From: Deltaproteobacteria bacterium
GTDB lineage: Bacteria; Desulfobacterota; Desulfuromonadia; Desulfuromonadales; BM103
Assembly: GCA_024279915.1 (NCBI GenBank)
Contig: JAJRRB010000017.1
Coordinates: forward strand, 1 to 51,647
Reading direction: 5' to 3'
Length of the DNA stretch: 51,647 nucleotides
Shown: positions 45,883-51,647 of the stretch, one piece after another
Layout of the letters: every line of letters begins with the position of its first letter
Position numbering within the stretch: position 1 is the stretch's first letter
Translations under genes and position numbers: made by a program
Notes under the pieces: generated by a model
What the model was told of the DNA's origin: nothing
What the model saw: the letters and a program-made list of their open reading frames with translations, nothing else
Databases searched by the model: none

Positions 45883-46440
45883 ATGACAGAGCAGGAACGC
45901 AATGAACTGATGCAGATTGTGCGTGAATTGTCTTACGAGGAGCGCGATGTAACTCTGGCTTCCGGGCGTAAGAGTAATTTTTATTTCGATGGTAAACAAA
46001 CGGCTCTGCATGCCACTGGTGGCCTTCTCGTTGGTAAGGCTTTCTGGGAGATAGTGAAGACTTTTGAGGGTCCCATCCACGGCGTTGGCGGTTTGACTAT
46101 GGGTGCTGATCCAATTGCCACGGCAACTTCAATTGCGGCAAACCTTGAAGGCCAGCCTGTTCACGCATTCATTATTCGCAAGGAGCCGAAAGGCCACGGC
46201 ACCGGACAATGGCTGGAAGGGCGCAAGAATCTGCCCCCTGGATCCCGTGTTGTGATTGTTGAGGATGTCACTACAACTGGTGATTCTTCGCTAAAAGCAG
46301 TAGATCGTGCTCAGCAGGAAGGCTTGACAGTCCTCGGTGTCATCACTCTGGTTGATCGAGAAGAGGGTGCTCGTGAAAATATCGAAGGCCAGGGACAGGT
46401 TCTCAAGTCAGTCTTTACTCGCACAGAGGTTGTCGGTTAG
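45883..46440 (+). CDS. pyrE: orotate phosphoribosyltransferase
   Basis: Converts orotate and PRPP to OMP. It has 185 residues: ASGRKSNFYFDGKQTALHA, GVGGLTMGADPIATA, AFIIRKEPKGHGTGQW (catalytic flexible loop) and the PRPP motif VVIVEDVTTTGDSSLKAV. Size is normal. It follows purF closely with its own ribosome-binding site (GAGGAGAG) and ends the nucleotide cluster before a strong terminator. Confidence 0.95.
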   Translation: MTEQERNELMQIVRELSYEERDVTLASGRKSNFYFDGKQTALHATGGLLVGKAFWEIVKTFEGPIHGVGGLTMGADPIATATSIAANLEGQPVHAFIIRKEPKGHGTGQWLEGRKNLPPGSRVVIVEDVTTTGDSSLKAVDRAQQEGLTVLGVITLVDREEGARENIEGQGQVLKSVFTRTEVVG

Positions 46441-46491
46441 CTTCCAGATCAGAAACGTAGATTTCAATTTGAATGACAAGGGCAGGGGTGC

Positions 46492-46513
46492 GATATCGCA
46501 TCCCTGCTTTTTT
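46492..46513 (+). terminator. intrinsic terminator after pyrE
   Basis: GCAGGG...CCCTGC: a stem with inner GTGCGATATCGCAT pairing, then TTTTTTG. It closes the pur-pyrE transcript. Confidence 0.88.
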
Positions 46514-46551
46514 GTTATAATGATTGCAGGATGGAGAGGAGAGAAAATCTT

Positions 46552-47055
46552 ATGACAAGCAAAGTAAAGAATATCTTCCGTGGGTATCTCTGCCTATTGT
46601 TTTTTTTAGTCTCGGGGTGCGTCGAAACGGTATCCATGTATCATGGTAATAAAGTCTCTAATGTGCAAGTTGTGACACTTCAGGAGGGTGTCCAAAACGC
46701 AGGAACCTGGGAGACCTTTGATGTGGTTGTCGACTACTCATACCTCAAAGAAGGAGAGGTTCTTGAACTCACTGGGAACGTTGAGCTAGGACAATCCTAC
46801 CAGATGACCTATGACCGTCTAAGATACCTGGACCTTTTTCTCTTCTTTACCGATGAGGGCTCGAGGGTTCTTGAGACTGTCGCTTTCCGTGGTTTCCTGA
46901 CAAACACGACAGATGACCAGCGTAAGTTCACACGCTCTTACAACGTTCCTGCCGGAACTGTGGGTTTCTCGTTTGGATATAATGGTGCCGTTGGTGGACG
47001 GGATGGTCATATCACCTTTAGCCAGCTGCCATTGAATAATTCAAAGGGCCGCTGA
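46552..47055 (+). CDS. putative lipoprotein, unknown function
   Basis: A 167-residue exported protein. After MTSKVKNIFRGYLCLLFFLV the lipobox-like VSGC predicts lipidation at the cysteine near residue 23. The mature part is beta-rich (VQVVTLQEGVQNAGTWETFD, VVVDYSYLKEGEVLELTGNV, SYNVPAGTVGFSFGYNGAVG) and I do not recognise its family. The start at 46552 has GGAGAGGAG upstream. It is convergent with the chorismate-mutase operon. Confidence 0.6.
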   Translation: MTSKVKNIFRGYLCLLFFLVSGCVETVSMYHGNKVSNVQVVTLQEGVQNAGTWETFDVVVDYSYLKEGEVLELTGNVELGQSYQMTYDRLRYLDLFLFFTDEGSRVLETVAFRGFLTNTTDDQRKFTRSYNVPAGTVGFSFGYNGAVGGRDGHITFSQLPLNNSKGR

Positions 47056-47072
47056 ATTGCTTCCATTCAACT

Positions 47073-47282
47073 TTAGCCTTCCTCGGGAATCTTGAAAATG
47101 ACATGGACGCCATCCTGTTGCTCAATTTCGCTACGATTCGCGGATTCGGTATCGCCGATGACACCAATAATGGTGCGGTTGGCACCGGTCGATTGGTGAA
47201 AGTCAAAATCGTGATCAACAAGATACTGTTTCACCTGCCGCCGTTCTTCTTCACTGGCGCCTTTCTTCATAACAATCAACAT
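47073..47282 (-). CDS. stand-alone DAHP-synthase ferredoxin-like (regulatory) domain
   Basis: A 69-residue protein: MLIVMKKGASEEERRQVKQY, then FHQSTGANRTIIGVIGDTES, matching the N-terminal ferredoxin-like domain of type I-beta DAHP synthases (the domain that mediates tyrosine feedback in Thermotoga). The catalytic barrel is absent; the opposite-strand lipoprotein follows. It begins two bases after the chorismate-mutase stop codon, so the two are coupled. It may act in trans on a DAHP synthase elsewhere, or be a relic. Confidence 0.75.
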   Translation of the reverse strand: MLIVMKKGASEEERRQVKQYLVDHDFDFHQSTGANRTIIGVIGDTESANRSEIEQQDGVHVIFKIPEEG

Positions 47283-47284
47283 TG

Positions 47285-47557
47285 TTAGATACCTTTCGTA
47301 AGAATGCGCTCAAGGCTGCGCGATTCGTCGATAACACGTTCAAAGAGGCGGACAATGGCATCGTTTTCCAATGGTCCTGGATTGGAGGCGGATATGGCCT
47401 CGAAAATACGTTTCTCTCGTTCTGGATCGTAAACCGGAATGTTCTGTTCTTTTTTGATCACACCAATCTTAAGAGCAAGCGCTGCGCGTTCGTTGAATAT
47501 ACGCAACAGTTCACTATCGAGTTGGTTGATCTCTTTACGGTAATCATCAATTGTCAC
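47285..47557 (-). CDS. chorismate mutase, AroQ class
   Basis: A 90-residue all-helical chorismate mutase, converting chorismate to prephenate for phenylalanine and tyrosine. Features are YRKEINQLDSELLRIFNERA (helix 1 with the conserved arginine and LLNERAA-type block), ALKIGVIKKEQNIPVYDPER (K and the DPxRE motif) and the C-terminal helix DAIVRLFERVIDESRSLE. It starts with GTG, with CAGGAGAAC 5 bases upstream. It lies 53 bp after nadB on the same strand and just before the DAHP-synthase-like domain. Confidence 0.9.
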   Translation of the reverse strand: MTIDDYRKEINQLDSELLRIFNERAALALKIGVIKKEQNIPVYDPEREKRIFEAISASNPGPLENDAIVRLFERVIDESRSLERILTKGI

Positions 47558-47610
47558 AATGTTCTCCTGAGTGATACATGATGGGTGTCGTGTCAGCTTC
47601 TGTCTGGAAA

Positions 47611-49209
47611 CTAGAAAGCTTTCCGGATCAAGGTCTCCTGCTTCCAGTGGATATCGTCTTTTTCCAGATAGTCGATGTTGTAATGCAGGCCACGGCTCTC
47701 CTTGCGTTTGAGTGCGCAGCGGATGATCAGTTCGGAAACTGTAGCAATATTGCGTAGTTCTATCAGGTCAGAAGTGATCAGGAAATCCCAGTAATAATCG
47801 GCGATTTCTTCCTGGATCATCCGTACCCGTCGCAAAGCTCTGACCAGGCGCTTGTCAGTGCGGACAATGCCAACATAATTGCACATGCAGAGCCTGATTT
47901 CATCCCAGTTGTGGGCGACGACAACTTCTTCGTCGCTGTCTTTTGCGCTGCCTGTATCCCAAGATTCAATATCCAGAGGGGGAGGAGATGTTTGCTGGGA
48001 AACAATCAGTGAACGTTCTGCTGCACGCTTGGCAAAAACCACGCCTTCAAGGAGGCTGTTGCTGGCCAGCCGGTTGGCACCATGCAGTCCGCTAGAAGAG
48101 ACTTCACCGATAGCAAAAAGATTGTTGATATCGGTTTCACCCCAGGAATCTACCTTGATACCGCCACACAGGTAGTGGGCTGCCGGTACGACTGGAATTG
48201 ACTCTTTGGTCATGTCGATGCCGTAGGAGAGGCATGTTTCGTAAATATACGGGAAACGGTCCTTGATGTAATCGTCCGTCATGTGGGTGATATCGAGGCA
48301 CACACAATCGTCACCATGCATTTTCATCTCATGGTCAATCGCGCGGGCAACTATGTCGCGCGGTGCCAGATCTTTCAGGGGATGATAACTTTCCATAAAA
48401 GCAGTGCCGTCACGGCGTCTTAATATGCCTCCCTCACCTCTCACCGCTTCGGAAATGAGAAAACTTTTGGCATGTGGATGATAAAGGGTGGTGGGGTGAA
48501 ACTGCATAAACTCCATGTTGGCGATTGTTGCGCCAGCCCGGTAAGCCATAGCAATGCCATCGCCGGTAGCGATATCCGGATTGCAGGTGTAAAGGTAGAC
48601 CTTTCCGGCACCACCGGTTGCCAGTACTGTGATCGGTGAAACAAATGTTCCAACCTGGCCGGTCTTGCGATTGAGAACATAGACGCCCAGGCAACGGTCT
48701 GGCTTGATACGTCGCCTGGTGACCTTGGCTTCAGTGATCAGATCAATAGCAACATGGTTTTCGTAAATAGTGATGTTAGGGTGGGCCTGAACAGCTTCTA
48801 CCAGGGCTCGCTCAATCTCTTTGCCGGTTTCGTCTTTCGCGTGGTAGATGCGACGTTGACTGTGGCCGCCTTCTCTGGTCAGATCGTAGGATTGATCCTC
48901 TTTGCGCGAGAATTTTGTCCCCCAGTTGATCAAATCCTCTATTGCTGCCGGACCGTTCTCAACCACCATGCGGACAATCTCTTCATCTGGCAACCAGGCA
49001 CCAGCTTCCATGGTGTCGTGAATATGTTGTTCAAAGGAGTCTTTCGCGGTGGCGACTGCAGCGATGCCCCCTTGTGCAAGTCTGGTGGCGGTTGTGGCAA
49101 TCTCTCTTTTCGTGATCAGTGAGACCTGTCCACGTTCAGCGACCGTCAAGGCGTAGCAGAGTCCGGCAATACCGCTGCCGACAACAAGGTAATCAGTAAA
49201 TATTCTCAT
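47611..49209 (-). CDS. nadB: L-aspartate oxidase
   Basis: First enzyme of NAD synthesis, oxidising aspartate to iminoaspartate with FAD. About 532 residues. DYLVVGSGIAGLCYALTVAE is the FAD motif; then RLAQGGIAAV, HSQRRIYHAKDETGKEI, VLATGGAGKVYLYTCNPDIA, EFMQFHPTTLYHP, AVRGEGGILRRRDG, CGGIKVDSWGETDINNLFAI and SGLHGANRLASNSLLEGVVF, all typical of NadB and its fumarate-reductase relatives. I take the ATG at 49209; an upstream TTG adds eight residues without a ribosome-binding site. Likely distal partners nadA and nadC are not here. Confidence 0.94.
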   Translation of the reverse strand: MRIFTDYLVVGSGIAGLCYALTVAERGQVSLITKREIATTATRLAQGGIAAVATAKDSFEQHIHDTMEAGAWLPDEEIVRMVVENGPAAIEDLINWGTKFSRKEDQSYDLTREGGHSQRRIYHAKDETGKEIERALVEAVQAHPNITIYENHVAIDLITEAKVTRRRIKPDRCLGVYVLNRKTGQVGTFVSPITVLATGGAGKVYLYTCNPDIATGDGIAMAYRAGATIANMEFMQFHPTTLYHPHAKSFLISEAVRGEGGILRRRDGTAFMESYHPLKDLAPRDIVARAIDHEMKMHGDDCVCLDITHMTDDYIKDRFPYIYETCLSYGIDMTKESIPVVPAAHYLCGGIKVDSWGETDINNLFAIGEVSSSGLHGANRLASNSLLEGVVFAKRAAERSLIVSQQTSPPPLDIESWDTGSAKDSDEEVVVAHNWDEIRLCMCNYVGIVRTDKRLVRALRRVRMIQEEIADYYWDFLITSDLIELRNIATVSELIIRCALKRKESRGLHYNIDYLEKDDIHWKQETLIRKAF

Positions 49210-49369
49210 ACAGAAATGGCCCGTGGCTTGCAATGAATTTAATGAACCAATTCACGTAGAATTTTGAAGGAAACTCATTATCTGAATGCAATACCTCTCT
49301 GTCAAGTCCTAAACTTGTTGAAATACAGAGGTTTTTCAGATATATAGTTAGGAAAGAGAATATACCTTA

Positions 49370-49960
49370 ATGATTTTAATTCGTAAAATATTGATTGCTG
49401 GCGTATTTCTTGTGCCGTTTCTTGCCGGCATTACACCTGCCGATGCTGACATTTATCGGTACGTGGATGCTAATGGCAGAGTACACTTCACTGATACACC
49501 AACCCACGGGCGATGGGATATGTATCGCAAGGAGGGTTCTGCCATTAGTAGTCAACACCACTCTTATCTCAGCATCATCCGTCGTTGCGCCAAATCTTAC
49601 CGACTTGAGGAGGCGCTCGTCAAAGCGGTGATCAAGGTAGAGAGTGATTACCAACCTCATATTGTTTCTAAAAAAGGTGCCCAGGGTTTGATGCAGTTGA
49701 TTCCTGAGACCGCAAAATCTCTTAAAGTGAATAATCCTTTTGATCCTTCAGAAAATATTCGCGGCGGTAGCGAATATTTGCGTCGGATGCTTGATCTTTT
49801 CAATAACGATCTTGAATTGGCTCTGGCCGCTTATAATTCAGGGCCATCCACGGTTCAGCGCTATGGTGGTATCCCCCCCTATAATGAAACCCGTAACTAC
49901 GTCAAAAAAGTAAAACGCTACCTAGACCATTATCGTCAGTCAGGGGACACACTGCTATGA
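49370..49960 (+). CDS. exported lytic transglycosylase with DUF4124-like N-terminus
   Basis: A periplasmic peptidoglycan-cleaving enzyme of 196 residues. A signal peptide (KILIAGVFLVPFLAGITPADA) is followed by IYRYVDANGRVHFTDTP, the DUF4124 pattern, and by a soluble lytic transglycosylase (SLT) domain: AVIKVESDYQPHIVSKKGAQ (catalytic glutamate), GLMQLIPETAKSLKVNNPFD, GGSEYLRRMLDLF and LAAYNSGPSTVQRYGGIPPY. All SLT motifs are present. The last four bases overlap the pgsA start, so the two are coupled. Confidence 0.92.
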   Translation: MILIRKILIAGVFLVPFLAGITPADADIYRYVDANGRVHFTDTPTHGRWDMYRKEGSAISSQHHSYLSIIRRCAKSYRLEEALVKAVIKVESDYQPHIVSKKGAQGLMQLIPETAKSLKVNNPFDPSENIRGGSEYLRRMLDLFNNDLELALAAYNSGPSTVQRYGGIPPYNETRNYVKKVKRYLDHYRQSGDTLL

Positions 49961-50544
49961 ATCTACGTACTGGTGTACTTAACCTGCCAAATCTTCTGAC
50001 GCTTGCGCGTGTTGCCGCTGTACCTGTTGTGCTGGTCTTGTTACTCTCTGATTCACGTGAATCCGGTATCTGGGCTGCGGCAATCTTTGGTGTCGCTGCT
50101 ATCACTGATTTTGTTGATGGCTGGTTGGCACGCAAGTGGGGTATCGTCACTGTCCTTGGTAAATTCCTCGATCCTCTGGCTGATAAATTGATTGTTATGG
50201 TGGCCTTGATCATGCTGATCCCTCTTGATCGGGTTCCAGCCTGGGCCGTTTTTTTTATCCTGGGCCGCGAGATGATCGTCACCGGATTACGGTCAATTGC
50301 CTCAGCGGAGGGGATTGTTATTGACGCCAGTGAGTTGGGTAAGTACAAGACGATCTATCAAATGGTCGCTATTCCAGGACTTATGCTGCATTATGATTTC
50401 AACTGGCTGTTCGGCTTGGACTGGGGAATATTCCATGTGAATATGCATAATTTTGGTATTTTCTTCTTTTATATCGCCTTCGGACTGACCCTTTGGTCCG
50501 GCTTCGATTATCTGCAGAAGTTCTTCCGGGTGTTTGCCCGCTGA
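49957..50544 (+). CDS. pgsA: CDP-diacylglycerol-glycerol-3-phosphate 3-phosphatidyltransferase
   Basis: Makes phosphatidylglycerophosphate, the precursor of phosphatidylglycerol, in the inner membrane. It has 195 residues and about five helices. The CDP-alcohol phosphotransferase signature DG(x2)AR(x8)G(x3)D(x3)D is read as VDGWLARKWGIVTVLGKFLD with PLADK. The N-terminus LNLPNLLTLARVAAVPVVLV and the IVTGLRSIASAEG motif separate it from cardiolipin synthase and PssA. Confidence 0.95.
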   Translation: MNLRTGVLNLPNLLTLARVAAVPVVLVLLLSDSRESGIWAAAIFGVAAITDFVDGWLARKWGIVTVLGKFLDPLADKLIVMVALIMLIPLDRVPAWAVFFILGREMIVTGLRSIASAEGIVIDASELGKYKTIYQMVAIPGLMLHYDFNWLFGLDWGIFHVNMHNFGIFFFYIAFGLTLWSGFDYLQKFFRVFAR

Positions 50545-50572
50545 TCATATCTTTCCACAATGAAAATTTCGG

Positions 50573-50602
50573 TTGACTTGTCCAAAGGGCTTTTGCTATA
50601 AA
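50573..50602 (+). promoter_or_regulatory. sigma-70 promoter of tRNA-Gly
   Basis: TTGACT (50573-50578), 18 bp, TATAAA (50597-50602). It lies about 33 bases before the tRNA. Confidence 0.65.
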
Positions 50603-50634
50603 GTGCATCCGTCGTTACTGATGGACTGAAATTT

Positions 50635-50709
50635 GCGGGACTAACTCAGTGGTAGAGTGCGACCTTGCCAAGGTCGAAGTCGCGAGTTCGAATCTCGTGT
50701 CCCGCTCCA
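50635..50709 (+). tRNA. tRNA-Gly (anticodon GCC)
   Basis: Acceptor GCGGGAC with GTCCCGC, discriminator T, encoded CCA. Anticodon loop TTGCCAA gives GCC; T-arm GCGAGTTCGAATCTCGT. D-arm ACTCAGTGGTAGAGT. All stems pair. Confidence 0.97.
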
Positions 50710-50717
50710 GAAATAAT

Positions 50718-50750
50718 GCCCCATGGCTTAATTGTCATGGGGCTTTTCTT
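50718..50750 (+). terminator. intrinsic terminator after tRNA-Gly
   Basis: GCCCCATG pairs with CATGGGGC around a ten-base loop, followed by TTTTCTTTG. Confidence 0.88.
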
Positions 50751-50908
50751 TGCCCTGTTTTCGGGGGCTTTAGCCCAAGTTTACAGATGCGTCAAATGTG
50801 TTGAATCTGTTGTCAGTCTGGACAGCTCTAATAACCGTGCAATCCGCATAACATGCAGGTTTGCCTATCATTGGACGATTCCCATTTTGTTATTGACACT
50901 CACTAGCG

Positions 50909-50920
50909 TGTAACGTTACA
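50909..50920. promoter_or_regulatory. 12-bp palindrome upstream of the cytochrome gene
   Basis: TGTAACGTTACA is a perfect palindrome just after TTGACA (50894-50899), a likely -35 box. Its position over a promoter region, about 75 bases before the start codon, suits an operator; the regulator is unknown. Confidence 0.45.
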
Positions 50921-50996
50921 AAAACAGTTCATTTATTTATGTATGTTTTGCTGTATGTGTCGCTATATATCGGGTTTTTATTGAGGAGGAAAGAAG

Positions 50997-51647
50997 ATGT
51001 TGAAGAGTCAAATGAAGAAACTGTTGGTTGCAACTTTTGCCCTGGCGTTCGTTGCATGTTTCGGAACTGTCGCGTTGGCTGAGCAGGCGATGCTGGGTGT
51101 TGGTGATTGTGCCAAGTGTCATAACGAACAACCTGCACAGATTGCTACAGACGGAGCATCCCACCAAACGGAAATCGATTGCCAGGCGTGTCACGAAGGG
51201 CATCGTCCGAGTGTAGAAAACAACATTCCCAATTGTAATGACTGTCATGATGGCAGCACCCACTACGAAGTAGAAAATTGCCTCGGTTGCCACAATCCGC
51301 ATCAACCTCTTAATGTCAACCTCGATGGCGAACATAAGAAAGTCTGCGTCTCTTGTCATGCTGGCCCCAACAAGCAGATGGTTGCCAGCCCCAGCAAGCA
51401 CGCAACCTTCGCCTGTAACTTCTGCCATGCTGATACACACGGCAACATTCCGGAGTGTATTGACTGTCATGAGCCTCACTCTGAGTCGATGACCCAGGCA
51501 AACTGGGCAACCTGTCACCAGGCCCATCAGCCTCTCCAGTTGATTTATCCTGCCACTACGGGATCACAGCTTTGTGCCTCATGTCATGATTCGGTCTTTG
51601 CGACTCTTTCTGCAAGTCAGGCCAAACACAGCCAGATAGCTTGCGCA
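50997..51647 (+). CDS. exported multihaem c-type cytochrome (partial)
   Basis: A 217-codon N-terminal part, running off the window. The signal peptide (KKLLVATFALAFVACFGTVA, LAEQ cleavage) sends it to the periplasm or outside. CxxCH haem sites visible are CAKCH, CQACH, CNDCH, CLGCH, CVSCH, CNFCH, CIDCH and CASCH, eight so far. A ninth, WATCH, has tryptophan where the first cysteine belongs. Additional histidines (HQPL, HADTHGN, HQAHQP) provide sixth ligands. Spacing resembles the tandem doubled-CxxCH cytochromes of metal-reducing and syntrophic Deltaproteobacteria, which pass electrons between the inner membrane and outer-surface acceptors. The start has GAGGAGGAAAGAAG immediately upstream. 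The C-terminus and total haem number are unseen. Confidence 0.9.
   Translation, partial: MLKSQMKKLLVATFALAFVACFGTVALAEQAMLGVGDCAKCHNEQPAQIATDGASHQTEIDCQACHEGHRPSVENNIPNCNDCHDGSTHYEVENCLGCHNPHQPLNVNLDGEHKKVCVSCHAGPNKQMVASPSKHATFACNFCHADTHGNIPECIDCHEPHSESMTQANWATCHQAHQPLQLIYPATTGSQLCASCHDSVFATLSASQAKHSQIACA

Noticed and set aside
50815-50890. Second GEMM riboswitch on the minus strand before the cytochrome gene
   Set aside because: GGCAAACCTGCATG is present, but the GCAAA-ACGGG block and closing strand are missing, and it would point away from the cytochrome.
50665-50913. Open frame over the tRNA-Gly 3' half and terminator
   Set aside because: It overlaps a tRNA and its terminator and resembles no protein.
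1-51647. CRISPR array
   Set aside because: No set of regularly spaced direct repeats was seen on either strand.

Overview
The window looks like chromosomal DNA of a Deltaproteobacterium of the Desulfuromonadales type (Geobacter, Desulfuromonas, Pelobacter relatives). This is inferred from gene content: an exported multihaem c-type cytochrome with many CxxCH motifs, a GEMM-I cyclic-dinucleotide riboswitch, a PurS-PurL fusion, a three-subunit transhydrogenase, and a B12-binding radical SAM protein. No 16S rRNA is present, so the species cannot be named.

Layout. 1-11181 (minus strand): bioA (cut by the window edge), a DedA membrane protein, an HD-domain protein, and recC-recB-recD. 11480-14575 (plus): a GC-rich pair, an exported isoaspartyl methyltransferase with a ruined 3' end and a polytopic spermidine-synthase-like protein. 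14848-17646: pntAA-pntAB-pntB. 17708-19396: a cyclic-nucleotide-binding protein, an SseB-like protein and a PaaI-like thioesterase. 19480-21550: a cyclic-dinucleotide riboswitch with a terminator platform, controlling a rhomboid protease fused to a zinc ribbon and a TPR-like tail. 21551-27740 is the accessory part: an AT-rich membrane-anchored PD-(D/E)XK nuclease candidate between tRNA/tmRNA-end-like scars, a 339-bp MITE-like element, a HEPN/MNT toxin-antitoxin pair, a LysE exporter, and a fossil of a second copy of that exporter's 5' end. 27741-31693: a RluA-type pseudouridine synthase with an internal stop, a radical SAM protein and an acyl-CoA dehydrogenase. 31832-35552 (minus): tRNA-Leu, secG, tpiA, pgk, gap. 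35967-38890: a sensor histidine kinase and a metallo-beta-lactamase-fold hydrolase. 39126-46440: purB, purSL, purQ, purF, pyrE. 46552-50544: a lipoprotein, a chorismate mutase with an orphan DAHP-synthase regulatory domain, nadB, a lytic transglycosylase and pgsA. 50635-51647: tRNA-Gly and the start of a multihaem cytochrome.

How the genes fit together. recCBD forms one overlapping repair operon. gap, pgk, tpiA and secG are collinear, with a good sigma-70 promoter and a terminator-like leader hairpin before gap. purB-purSL-purQ-purF-pyrE supplies purine and pyrimidine nucleotides. The pnt genes balance NADH and NADPH.

A notable property of the sequence itself is how many reading frames are broken. 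recC, tpiA, pcm and a small exported protein each need one extra base, in or near a homopolymer. pcm, the rluA-like gene and pgk each carry an in-frame stop. Because two central glycolytic genes are hit, base-calling or assembly error is the simplest explanation, but tpiA breaks exactly on a canonical -1 slippery heptamer. The best candidates for new biology are the riboswitch-controlled rhomboid, the membrane PD-(D/E)XK protein in the island, and the chorismate mutase with the stand-alone DAHP-synthase regulatory domain.
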